Below are positions 35,257 through 43,529 of a DNA stretch of 51,423 bases, piece after piece. The DNA comes from Methyloprofundus sp. (GTDB lineage Bacteria > Pseudomonadota > Gammaproteobacteria > Methylococcales > Methylomonadaceae). How positions within the stretch are numbered: position 1 is the stretch's first letter; each line of letters begins with the position of its first letter. Below the pieces are notes generated by a model. It searched no databases. It saw nothing but the letters and a program-made list of their open reading frames with translations, and was not told the DNA's origin. The position numbers were made by a program, and so were the translations under genes. The stretch covers positions 1 to 51,423 of the forward strand of contig DUBW01000091.1 in assembly GCA_012960135.1 (NCBI GenBank), written 5' to 3'.

Positions 35257-35830
35257 CAAACAGGGCAGGGACGAAATAACAAAACAGATTAGTCTGGAAG
35301 AGCAACTAATGGCAGTGCTTGCCAAGGAAGACCTTACGGCGAATAAGGCTCTGGTTGAAGTAAGCGCCCGGCATTTGAAGCTAGACTATCTGGATTTAGC
35401 TGCAGCGTTATTATTTATCAATGAACCTCAACTGCAGCTTAGTGAACTGGCAAATAATAAGTTCACTATGGAAAAGCAAAAAGCACATGAGTTATTGCAT
35501 GCAGAAATGGTGCGTTATCGTATTGAAGTCGGACGCATTCATAAAGTCAGTGTTAATCTGATTAAAGATGTTCTGGTTGAAGAAGCGGGTGTTGAGCGCC
35601 AGAAAATAGGTTATGTAGATATTTTTGAATATTATACAGTACTGAGCCTGCCACCCGGCATGCCTGTGGAAATATTACAAAATTTTAAAGAAGTGGAAAT
35701 ACAGCAAAAAAGTCTGGATATTAAGCGCCTGGGTGGGGCAGGTAAAAAATTCCAGCTTGAAAAGCAGTATCGTCGGGGCACGCGCAGACATTATCTTGCG
35801 GCTAATAAAAAGAAAGTTGGCCAATCCTAG
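35249..35830 (+). CDS. Stand-alone DbpA-type RNA-binding domain protein
   Basis: The 193-residue protein has an uncharacterised helical N-terminal part (about 1-85) and a C-terminal DbpA RNA-binding (RRM-like) domain (about 88-162): VRYRIEVGRIHKVS, then GYVDIFEYYTVLSLPPGMP and SLDIKRLGG. This domain normally follows the DEAD-box helicase core of DbpA or CsdA, where it binds 23S rRNA hairpin 92 or other RNA. No helicase motifs are present here. A basic tail (KQYRRGTRRHYLAANKKK) ends the protein. It overlaps the surA end by 8 bases, so it is co-translated. A role as RNA chaperone or ribosome-assembly factor is inference. Confidence 0.8.
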   Translation: MNNKQGRDEITKQISLEEQLMAVLAKEDLTANKALVEVSARHLKLDYLDLAAALLFINEPQLQLSELANNKFTMEKQKAHELLHAEMVRYRIEVGRIHKVSVNLIKDVLVEEAGVERQKIGYVDIFEYYTVLSLPPGMPVEILQNFKEVEIQQKSLDIKRLGGAGKKFQLEKQYRRGTRRHYLAANKKKVGQS

Positions 35831-35935
35831 CGTCGTTCAGATCATACAGCTATGCATTTAGCGTTTATCTAGTGCCAGGCTGTTTATATTCCTGAGCCCT
35901 CTATCTCTATAAAAATATACAAATACAAAAAAAGC

Positions 35936-37105
35936 ATGAATGAAATTCAGTTTGTTGATTCGGTAACGCAGTTACACGACCTTTGCCAGAAAATGAAACA
36001 GGAACCGTGGCTTGCGATGGATACCGAGTTTCTGCGGGAAAAAACCTATTATCCAAAGTTTTGTCTGTTACAGATTGCGACGCTCGATTGGGTGGCATGT
36101 GTTGATCCTATTGCGCTGGAAGGTCAATTAGATGAATTATTTGAAATTATCAATGACCCCTCAATAATTAAGATCTTGCATTCTTGCCGACAAGATGTGG
36201 AAATTTTTTATCAGCTAAGCGGTAAATTGCCGATCCCCGTTTATGATACCCAGTTGGTAGCACCATTACTGGGCTTTCAGGAAAACACCGGTTATGCCAT
36301 GCTAGTATCCGGTTTTTTGAATATCAACCTGAGCAAAATACATACGCGCACCGACTGGAGTCAGCGTCCCTTATCGGCAGAGCAAATACAATATGCGGCA
36401 GATGATGTGATTTATCTGGCTAAAATTTATCAGATGATGCAGCAAAAACTACAGGCACTAGGTCGTGAAGATTGGTTAAAGGAGGACTTCGAGCAATTAA
36501 TGAATGAAGACCTGTATGATATACCGCCTGAAAATGCCTGGTTAAAAATACGTGGGAAAAATAAATTAACGGGTAAACAATTAGCGATAGTGCAAGTACT
36601 AGCTGAATGGCGAGAGCAGGTTGCAAAAAAGGATGACAGACCCAAAAACTGGATTTTACGCGATGAATTGATTCTAGATATGGCGAAATTACAGCCGCTT
36701 AACGTAAAGGCATTATCCGAAATTCGCGGGATAAATGATGGCTTAGTTCGGCGTAGTGGCAAGCAGATATGTGAGTTAATTGCTATGGCTCAGAACTTGC
36801 CAGGCATAAAATTAAAGAGCAAAGGTAGCAGTAAAAAAACGCAGCAACTAGAAGCGGTACTGGATATTTTGACCGGCTTAGTCCGTTTGCGTGCTGATGA
36901 AAATTCATTAAATCCAGTGATCCTGGCTACCCGAAAGGACCTCGAGCAGTTACTGCTGGATAGTCAGGAAAGCCCGCTGCTGCATGGCTGGCGTTATAGT
37001 ATGGTAGGGCAAGAATTGCAGCAAATGTTACAGGGAAAGCTATCAATAACTATTGCTGACAATAGTATGCAAATACAGCAACAGACTACCGATCTACTTG
37101 AGTAA
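35936..37105 (+). CDS. rnd: Ribonuclease D
   Basis: RNase D is a 3'-5' exonuclease that matures tRNA and other small RNAs. The 389-residue protein has the DEDDy active site: MDTEFLREKTYYP (about 24-36), ILHSCRQDVEIF (about 80-91) and QYAADDVIYLAKIY (about 151-164, with the Tyr-Asp pair). Two HRDC-like helical domains follow (about 210-290 and 300-370), one with NWILRDELILDMA. Its end overlaps the convergent START-domain gene by 20 bases. Confidence 0.94.
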   Translation: MNEIQFVDSVTQLHDLCQKMKQEPWLAMDTEFLREKTYYPKFCLLQIATLDWVACVDPIALEGQLDELFEIINDPSIIKILHSCRQDVEIFYQLSGKLPIPVYDTQLVAPLLGFQENTGYAMLVSGFLNINLSKIHTRTDWSQRPLSAEQIQYAADDVIYLAKIYQMMQQKLQALGREDWLKEDFEQLMNEDLYDIPPENAWLKIRGKNKLTGKQLAIVQVLAEWREQVAKKDDRPKNWILRDELILDMAKLQPLNVKALSEIRGINDGLVRRSGKQICELIAMAQNLPGIKLKSKGSSKKTQQLEAVLDILTGLVRLRADENSLNPVILATRKDLEQLLLDSQESPLLHGWRYSMVGQELQQMLQGKLSITIADNSMQIQQQTTDLLE

Positions 37106-37724
37106 AATGCTTTTTTAGATTGTTGAGGGTCACAAATGCTGAATTTACAATGCCTAGTTGAATGAGTTCGCTAGGCAGGGTTGCATCGGCATCGCCATGC
37201 ATTTGATAAGTGATCTGAATATTGTTATCTGTCGGGGCGAGTTTAAGTAACCAATAACCATCAGAGTAGCGCATCTGTACCATATCTTTTGCTGTCGGTA
37301 ACTGTGTCTGAATAGTTTGCGGGAGCTGTGAACGCTTTATATTGGTAAGCTTTACTGTATAGCAGTTTTTTTGTTGATCGAAATGGGTAATCGATTTCAT
37401 GACCGTATATCGATTGCTAAAAGGCCAGGGTAAATTACTTAGGCGATAGATATAGTTATCGCTTAAATTAAGCATTTTAATGCATTTATAGCGCCAGTTA
37501 GCGCAGTTCTCGCCATTATCAATAAAGGCCAGAAGTTCGTCTATCTTGGCATCGATATTCATTTCGCCTCTAAATTCTGGATAATTAGAATTAGCTAGCT
37601 TGCGGGTATAGACGGTAATGCCTTTTTCCTGTTTTGCAAGCTTCCAGCCTTGTCTGGTTTCCAGTGCTGCCAGAGGCGTTGCAATAAAAAAAAATAGCAA
37701 AAGAAATGTTTTTAGAAAAAGCAT
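37086..37724 (-). CDS. Exported START-domain lipid-binding-like protein
   Basis: The 212-residue protein has a signal peptide (about residues 1-20) and a START domain: WKLAKQEKGITVYTRKLANSNYPEFRGEM (about 26-54, shown in parts), IDNGENCANWRYKC and SNLPWPFSNRYTV. START domains bind lipids or other hydrophobic ligands, and bacterial periplasmic members are mostly uncharacterised. The gene overlaps rnd at its 3' end and lies only 8 bases from the start of the divergent cupin gene. Confidence 0.82.
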   Translation of the reverse strand: MLFLKTFLLLFFFIATPLAALETRQGWKLAKQEKGITVYTRKLANSNYPEFRGEMNIDAKIDELLAFIDNGENCANWRYKCIKMLNLSDNYIYRLSNLPWPFSNRYTVMKSITHFDQQKNCYTVKLTNIKRSQLPQTIQTQLPTAKDMVQMRYSDGYWLLKLAPTDNNIQITYQMHGDADATLPSELIQLGIVNSAFVTLNNLKKHFTQVDR

Positions 37725-37732
37725 ACAGATGA

Positions 37733-38074
37733 ATGACTCTAAATAATGCAGATATGAATAATATACTAGCAGATATTCCAGCGCAATTACCTGCTGAATT
37801 ATCTACCAGCTTATTGCAAAATGATAAAGTACATATAGAACGAATTGTTTCCCGAGGTCATGCAGGCGCGAAGGGTGAATGGTATGACCAGGCTCATGAT
37901 GAATGGGTTTTATTAATACAGGGTGAGGCAGTACTTGAATTTGCAGAGCAAGCTGAGTTAAAAAAGCTGCAAGCAGGCGATTATTTACTTATTCCAGCGC
38001 ATTGTAGGCACCGGGTAGACTCGACGCATCCTGACGTTGACAGTATTTGGCTGGCAATACACTTCGATGGCTAG
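37733..38074 (+). CDS. Cupin-domain protein
   Basis: The 113-residue protein is a small single cupin: HDEWVLLIQGEAVLEF (about 56-71) and LQAGDYLLIPAHCRHRVDST (about 79-98) are the two conserved motifs, and His/Glu residues for a metal are present in part (H98-like). It resembles small cupins of unknown function near rimO in other proteobacteria. A Met at 37754 (residue 8) is an alternative start, which would give more space for divergent promoters. No function can be assigned. Confidence 0.75.
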   Translation: MTLNNADMNNILADIPAQLPAELSTSLLQNDKVHIERIVSRGHAGAKGEWYDQAHDEWVLLIQGEAVLEFAEQAELKKLQAGDYLLIPAHCRHRVDSTHPDVDSIWLAIHFDG

Positions 38075-38181
38075 AGGTCTTTCGTGGTAAAAAGGTTTTA
38101 AAAATTAAATACCCGTTTCGGTACTGCTTATGTAGGCTAGGGATGAAAATAAAATGAGAATAGTAGCGCTAAAAACAAATT

Positions 38182-39495
38182 ATGAAAACACCTAAAATTG
38201 GATTTATAAGTCTAGGCTGCCCCAAAGCTTTAGTCGACAGCGAACGTATTTTGACTAAATTACGTTCTGAAGGTTATGAGGTTGCGCCCAATTATGATGG
38301 CGCGGATATGGTCGTCGTCAATACCTGTGGTTTTATCGATGCAGCGGTAGAAGAATCACTCGATAGTATTGGGGAAGCGATTGCCGAAAATGGCAAAGTG
38401 ATCGTCACAGGTTGTTTGGGCGCGCGTGCCGATGAAATTTTAGAGCGTCACCCGCAAGTCCTCGAAATTACCGGTGCGCATGCATTGGAAGAAGTGGTTG
38501 CTGCGGTACATAAGCACCTGCCTCCATTGCATGACCCGTATTCCAGTTTAGTGCCGCCACAAGGGATAAAGCTAACGCCAAAGCATTATGCCTATTTAAA
38601 AATAGCTGAAGGCTGTAATCATCGTTGTACTTTTTGCATTATCCCTTCTATGCGTGGTGATTTAGTCAGTCGCCCTGTCAATGAGGTATTGTTAGAAGCA
38701 AAGCGTTTAGCAGACGCCGGCGTTAAAGAATTATTAGTCGTTTCACAAGATACCAGTGCTTATGGGCTGGACTTGAAATACCAGGCTTATGACTGGCAGG
38801 GTAAAGAAGTCAGAACTCGCTTCTATGAGATGGCTGAAGCGCTGGGGGAATTAGGTGTCTGGGTACGTATGCATTATGTTTACCCTTATCCGCATGTAGA
38901 TGAAGTCGTGCCTTTAATGGCGGCTGGTAAAATATTGCCGTATCTGGATATTCCATTTCAGCATGCCAATACACGTATTTTAAAACTCATGAAACGCCCG
39001 GCAGCAACAGAAAATAACTTGCAACGGATCAAGGCTTGGCGCACGGTATGCCCGGATATTATCTTGCGCAGTACCTTTATCGTTGGCTTTCCTGGTGAAA
39101 CCGAAGCAGAGTTTCAGGAGCTTCTGAATTTCTTAACTGAAGCACAGTTAGATCGTGTCGGCTGTTTTGCCTATTCTCCGGTGAAGGGCGCGGTTGCCAA
39201 TGATTTGCCCGATTCTGTAGCTGAAGAAGTTAAACAAGATCGCTTAGCCCGGTTTATGGCACATCAGGCCGAAATCAGTGCAGCAAGATTACAGCTACGT
39301 GTGGGTAGAATCGAACAGGTCATTATTGATGAAGTCGTGGCAGAAGGTGCTGTAGCCAGAAGCAAAGCTGATGCCCCTGAAATTGATGGCCAGGTTTATA
39401 TCGATGGTGCCACGCATTTAAAAGTCGGTGATCTGGTTAATGTGGAAATAGAAGAAGTGGATGATTATGATATGTGGGGGCGCTTGCTTAATTGA
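38182..39495 (+). CDS. rimO: Ribosomal protein S12 methylthiotransferase
   Basis: RimO adds a methylthio group to an Asp of ribosomal protein S12. The 437-residue protein has the three N-terminal cluster Cys ([35 protein letters not shown]), the radical-SAM motif [16 protein letters not shown] (about 146-161), and a C-terminal TRAM domain (about 370-437). DFYD-type subgroup features (SQDTSAYG) fit RimO and not MiaB. It is transcribed alone after the cupin gene. Confidence 0.96.
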   Translation: MKTPKIGFISLGCPKALVDSERILTKLRSEGYEVAPNYDGADMVVVNTCGFIDAAVEESLDSIGEAIAENGKVIVTGCLGARADEILERHPQVLEITGAHALEEVVAAVHKHLPPLHDPYSSLVPPQGIKLTPKHYAYLKIAEGCNHRCTFCIIPSMRGDLVSRPVNEVLLEAKRLADAGVKELLVVSQDTSAYGLDLKYQAYDWQGKEVRTRFYEMAEALGELGVWVRMHYVYPYPHVDEVVPLMAAGKILPYLDIPFQHANTRILKLMKRPAATENNLQRIKAWRTVCPDIILRSTFIVGFPGETEAEFQELLNFLTEAQLDRVGCFAYSPVKGAVANDLPDSVAEEVKQDRLARFMAHQAEISAARLQLRVGRIEQVIIDEVVAEGAVARSKADAPEIDGQVYIDGATHLKVGDLVNVEIEEVDDYDMWGRLLN

Positions 39496-39523
39496 TGTTC
39501 CTAGTTTGAGTGTTGGAAAGCGG

Positions 39524-40357
39524 CTATCTACCTTCTTTAATCAGCAAATAGCCGCGATTTTCGTGTGTGTCAAAGGTGCGCATCGCCTGAATTAGTAGTG
39601 CTGCTTTTACCCACACCCAGTCTGCTTTATTAGGTGCTACATCCATCACTAGAAATGAATCCGACGCCTTATGGTATGCGCCAAGAGGAGATATATGTCC
39701 GCCACCGGGCTGATTTAAAACCCCACGTTTATAATTGACAATAACATAATCATTAGGCGTTCTTAAATTCTCGATGATTTTATTTTTAATGCTGTTGTCA
39801 TCTAGCTCCTGATTTACAATTGCTACTTTTACGCTTAAGCGATGCCCCCGAAATAATTCAGCTAATTGACGAAGCTGAAAGCCCCTGTCTTTTTGGTTTT
39901 TTCCCTGTTTATCAATAATGATTTTTCCTTGTGTATCCAACGATATTTTGCCCAATACATATTCTCTGGATTTTGGGCTATGCAGAAATACATTATTTTG
40001 CGTATAACGCTGGAAAAAGGGAGACCATTTTTTACTCGTAAGGTATTGTAAATCGAACTGATTCAAAAGCGTTTTGTCTTCGGGGATTTGCACGTTCCCA
40101 TTACGTACCCGCAAGGAGTTTAGAACAATGGCTGCCGAAGTGGGACCACAAAAAATTTTGTTATGCTGGCTTTCAAAGTGATTCGCGAGTTTAAAGAAAT
40201 CGGTTTTATAGTTCGACTCTTCCAGGCGGCGAATACCTTCAGAGCTCCCCCACTCGACCATCGGCTGATTATCCGGTTTTACGGTGTTATTTGCAATGGA
40301 ACATGCCGTTGTTGCAAACATGATCAAAAGATAAAATAAGAGTCTTGTACCAGTCAT
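39524..40357 (-). CDS. Exported phytochelatin-synthase-like protein
   Basis: The 277-residue protein belongs to the phytochelatin synthase family (papain-like fold). In bacteria these often act as glutathione hydrolases or gamma-Glu-Cys peptidases rather than full phytochelatin makers. It carries the catalytic Cys in KIFCGPTSAAIVLNSLRV (Cys 70), His in GGGHISPLGAYH (about 215) and Asp in FLVMDVAPNKADWVW (about 232). The N-terminus is a signal peptide, possibly with a lipobox-like TTAC at residues 16-19, so it may be a periplasmic or lipid-anchored enzyme. It lacks the C-terminal half of plant enzymes. Confidence 0.83.
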   Translation of the reverse strand: MTGTRLLFYLLIMFATTACSIANNTVKPDNQPMVEWGSSEGIRRLEESNYKTDFFKLANHFESQHNKIFCGPTSAAIVLNSLRVRNGNVQIPEDKTLLNQFDLQYLTSKKWSPFFQRYTQNNVFLHSPKSREYVLGKISLDTQGKIIIDKQGKNQKDRGFQLRQLAELFRGHRLSVKVAIVNQELDDNSIKNKIIENLRTPNDYVIVNYKRGVLNQPGGGHISPLGAYHKASDSFLVMDVAPNKADWVWVKAALLIQAMRTFDTHENRGYLLIKEGR

Positions 40358-40476
40358 TATTTAATCGACGAATTGAACGTTTAACCTAAAAGGAACTGCA
40401 ATAGGCCATGAAATCAAATATATAAAACATGATTAAACGCTTCTACTGCATATTATGTCAAGGGCATTTAATTAGA

Positions 40477-41271
40477 TCACAGTGCATCAGGATAAAATAA
40501 TTGCTGACCGTGTTTTTTATAAGTAGCAATAAGTGCTTGGCCTTCTGTACCAGTGACAAAATCAATATATTTCTTTGCCAGACCATATTGTACATGCTTA
40601 TGTTTAGCCGGATTGACTGCGATAATATGATACGGATTAAACAGGGCTTTATCTCCTTCATTAAGGATCACTAAATCTATTTTATCTTTAAATGCAAGAT
40701 AGGTGCCTCGGTCTGTCAGAGTATAAGCCAGTTTCTCATCGGCAATAGTAATCACTGCGCCCATACCTTGTCCGGCTTCAAGGTACCAGAGGTTAGTCGG
40801 TGATATTTCTGCCTGTTGCCATAACGCCAGCTCTTTTTTATGAGTGCCGGAGTCGTCACCACGCGAAATAAAAACGGCCTGTGTTTGTGAAATAGACTGC
40901 AGGGCACTGGTGATAGGCTGATCAATAGCAATATGAGCAGGATTTGATGAAGGTCCAATAAGCACAAAATCATTATGCATTACGGCTTGCCTATCAGTAC
41001 CGAAGCCTTCTTTGATGAATTTTAATTCAGCTGCTGGCGCATGTACAAATACCACATCGATATCGCCATTTTCTCCTAAACGCAAGGCTTTTCCTGTGCC
41101 AACGGCTATAATATTAAGGTGTACGTTATGGAGTTTTTCAAACGCTAGATTGAGTACTTTTAGCAGTCCTGAGTTTTCAGTGCTTGTCGTGGTGGACATA
41201 CGTAAGCTGTCTTGTGCACAGACAGGGTTTATAATAAAGCTAAAGCATAGTAGGAATAGGATTTTCAGCAT
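40477..41271 (-). CDS. tupA: Tungstate-type ABC transporter substrate-binding protein
   Basis: The 264-residue protein has a signal peptide (to about residue 19) and the TupA pattern: MSTTTSTENSGLLKVLNLAFEK (first part), VGTGKALRLGENGDIDVVFVHAPAAE (in parts), SRGDDSGTHKKELALW and YTLTDRGTYLAF. These motifs form the oxyanion site of TupA/WtpA-like tungstate binders. Residues in this pocket (TTT, SGTH, TDR) are intact. It is divergent from the ATPase gene at 41417. No permease gene is found near. Confidence 0.87.
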   Translation of the reverse strand: MLKILFLLCFSFIINPVCAQDSLRMSTTTSTENSGLLKVLNLAFEKLHNVHLNIIAVGTGKALRLGENGDIDVVFVHAPAAELKFIKEGFGTDRQAVMHNDFVLIGPSSNPAHIAIDQPITSALQSISQTQAVFISRGDDSGTHKKELALWQQAEISPTNLWYLEAGQGMGAVITIADEKLAYTLTDRGTYLAFKDKIDLVILNEGDKALFNPYHIIAVNPAKHKHVQYGLAKKYIDFVTGTEGQALIATYKKHGQQLFYPDAL

Positions 41272-41416
41272 GATAAGGGATTAAATTTAAAGCAGCTTGT
41301 TGCGCCGAGTGTATTTCAATTTACAATGATAATACTCTGTATTTTACTGGAAAATTAGTTTTATAGCTTATATTCTGACTAAGCTTTTTTCTTTGCCTTT
41401 GCTATGAAAAAATGAC

Positions 41417-42400
41417 ATGACTCATATTTATCAATTAAATCAACTGCGCTTTTCTTATGCGAGTAAGCAAGTGCTGGCACTAGATGAATTGCAGTTAGAA
41501 GAGGGAAAAACTACCGCCTTAATCGGTGCCAATGGCTCGGGAAAAAGTACTCTGCTTAATTTACTTGCATTTTTAGAAAGCCCCACTCAGGGTGAAATTT
41601 TTTTTAAGGGTCAATCTGTTAGTAGGCGAGATTTAATTGAGTATAGAAGGCGTGTGGGCTTTCTTGCCCAAAAGCCTTTTATGCTGGCAGGCACGGTGTA
41701 TGACAATATCGAGCTGGGCTTAAAAATACAGGGCAAACGCCAGCGTGCTCCCAAAATAGCCAAGGTCTTAAAGCAGCTGGATATAAGTTATTGTGCCGAT
41801 AGCCAAGCTAAATTATTATCCGGTGGCGAGCAGCAAAAAGTTGCTTTAGCGCGTAGCCTGGTTTTAGCGCCCGAAGTTTTATTACTGGATGAGCCATTTA
41901 GTTACTTGGATCAAAGTAGTGTGCAGGCTCTGGAGGCTTTTCTGCAGAATTATGCGCAAGCAACAGGGCATACCTTGATTTTCAGTACGCATGACCGTTT
42001 GCAAGGCTTTGCCCTGGCTGATGAGGTAATAGCTCTGGCTGAAGGAAAGCAGGTTTTAACACCCTTGATCAATTTATTTCATGGTCAGATTATTGACCAT
42101 GTGTTTATCAGTGGCGCACTGCAAATTATATTAACTGAGGCTACTGATAACGCGCGGCACGCTTCAATAAATCCAGAGGATATTGTCTTATCGACTGAAG
42201 CTCTGAAATCGAGCATACGTAATCATTTTCAGGGGCGTGTGGTTATGATTGCTGAAGAAATGGGGCGGGTGCGTGTGAATATTGATACCGGCGTCATTTT
42301 TCAGGTGTTAATTACTTATCAGGCATTAGCAGAATTAAATATTAAGCTGGGCGATAGGTTATGGGTAAATTTTAAATCGAATTCAGTGGTACTGTTTTAA
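41417..42400 (+). CDS. tupC: Tungstate/molybdate-type ABC ATPase with TOBE domain
   Basis: The 327-residue protein has Walker A LIGANGSGKSTLLN (about 35-48), Q-loop FLAQKPFML, the signature LLSGGEQQKVALARSL (about 137-152) and Walker B LLLDEPFSYLDQSS. The last 90 residues form a TOBE/Mop-like domain (about 260-327, FQGRVVMIAEEMGRVRVNI), as in ModC/TupC ATPases that sense oxyanion level. The gene lies divergent from tupA with 145 bases between, a shared promoter region. A TupB permease is missing. Confidence 0.85.
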   Translation: MTHIYQLNQLRFSYASKQVLALDELQLEEGKTTALIGANGSGKSTLLNLLAFLESPTQGEIFFKGQSVSRRDLIEYRRRVGFLAQKPFMLAGTVYDNIELGLKIQGKRQRAPKIAKVLKQLDISYCADSQAKLLSGGEQQKVALARSLVLAPEVLLLDEPFSYLDQSSVQALEAFLQNYAQATGHTLIFSTHDRLQGFALADEVIALAEGKQVLTPLINLFHGQIIDHVFISGALQIILTEATDNARHASINPEDIVLSTEALKSSIRNHFQGRVVMIAEEMGRVRVNIDTGVIFQVLITYQALAELNIKLGDRLWVNFKSNSVVLF

Positions 42401-42544
42401 GCATACTGGGGTATAGACCCTTCAGACTTTGATTGTTGTTCAACTGCGCTCTGTTTGATTGCAAGGTATAATCAAGCGAATTTTCCAGGGTACTAAAGCG
42501 TGTGTAAAGCAATGACAATTAGGAAATAAATTTACGGAGAAATT

Positions 42545-43513
42545 TTGAGAAATTTTATTAACTATCAATGCGCCAGTCTTCTATTTATCAGTATATTGAT
42601 CACGCCTATTGTATCGTTGGCAAACAGTCAGCCTATCGTAGACATTGTCACTAATAAAGGCACAATAACGGTTGAACTTGCAGCAGATAAAGCGCCAGTC
42701 ACGGTAAATAATTTTCTGGCTTATATGCATGAAGGATTCTATGAAAGTACTGTATTTCATCGGGTAATCGATAATTTTATGATTCAAGGCGGGGGCTATA
42801 ATGCAAACCTGGAAATTCAGCCAGTACACCCTTCCATTATTCTGGAAAGCATTGCAGGCTTAAGTAATGTGCGCGGCACCATCGCTATGGCGCGTAAAAC
42901 CGAGCCTGATACGGCTAGCTCGCAGTTTTTTATTAATACAGTAGATAACTCTAACCTGGATTATCAAAGCCTCTTTGCTCCGGGTTATGCTGTATTTGGT
43001 GAGGTGATTGAGGGGATGGACGTTGTTGATGAAATTAGTCATCAGCAGACTAGCAATCAATCGGTCGCGACGGCGGTAGCTGGTCAGCCTCTTTTTCTCA
43101 GGGATGTTCCTCAAGAACCCGTGGTTATTGACGTAATGCGGTTGCGAGAGGGGCAATTAAAGTATGCTGAGATGTCTACTAGCTACACCGCTGGCGAGAC
43201 GGTTGCAGTGATTCTGCAAGAAACTATGCTCCGAGAAAAAGTACTGGATTTGTGGGTCGGAATCCTGAGTGATGCAGGGGATTTGGTTTATATTACGCAA
43301 CAAGGGTTTTCTGTTACGGCTGCTGCTTTTAAAGCGCAAGTGCCTGTAAAGGAGATAAATCACCCGGTCTTGAATTTTACAGTGCCCCAAGGTCTGACAG
43401 GGCACTATACTGTGTTGGCTGCTTTTAATCAGCAGGGAGCCGGGGTTGATGATTTAAGCCATAGTCTACGCTCTAATATTGCAGAAATCAGTGTTGCTTT
43501 TATTTTAGATTAG
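42545..43513 (+). CDS. Exported cyclophilin-type peptidyl-prolyl isomerase with C-terminal extension
   Basis: The 322-residue protein has a signal peptide (about 1-27), a cyclophilin domain (about 30-200: GTITVELAADKAPVTVNNFLAYMHEGFY in parts, VFHRVIDNFMIQGGGY, SQFFINTVDN, YAVFGEVIEGMDVVDEI) and a C-terminal 115-residue domain that I do not recognise. The catalytic Arg (HRVI) and Gln (IQGGG) are present. The start is TTG at 42545, with a CGGAG site 6 bases before. It lies 16 bases upstream of the UPF0182 gene. It probably acts on periplasmic proteins. Confidence 0.87.
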   Translation: MRNFINYQCASLLFISILITPIVSLANSQPIVDIVTNKGTITVELAADKAPVTVNNFLAYMHEGFYESTVFHRVIDNFMIQGGGYNANLEIQPVHPSIILESIAGLSNVRGTIAMARKTEPDTASSQFFINTVDNSNLDYQSLFAPGYAVFGEVIEGMDVVDEISHQQTSNQSVATAVAGQPLFLRDVPQEPVVIDVMRLREGQLKYAEMSTSYTAGETVAVILQETMLREKVLDLWVGILSDAGDLVYITQQGFSVTAAAFKAQVPVKEINHPVLNFTVPQGLTGHYTVLAAFNQQGAGVDDLSHSLRSNIAEISVAFILD

Positions 43514-43529
43514 TCATTTTGGAATAGTC

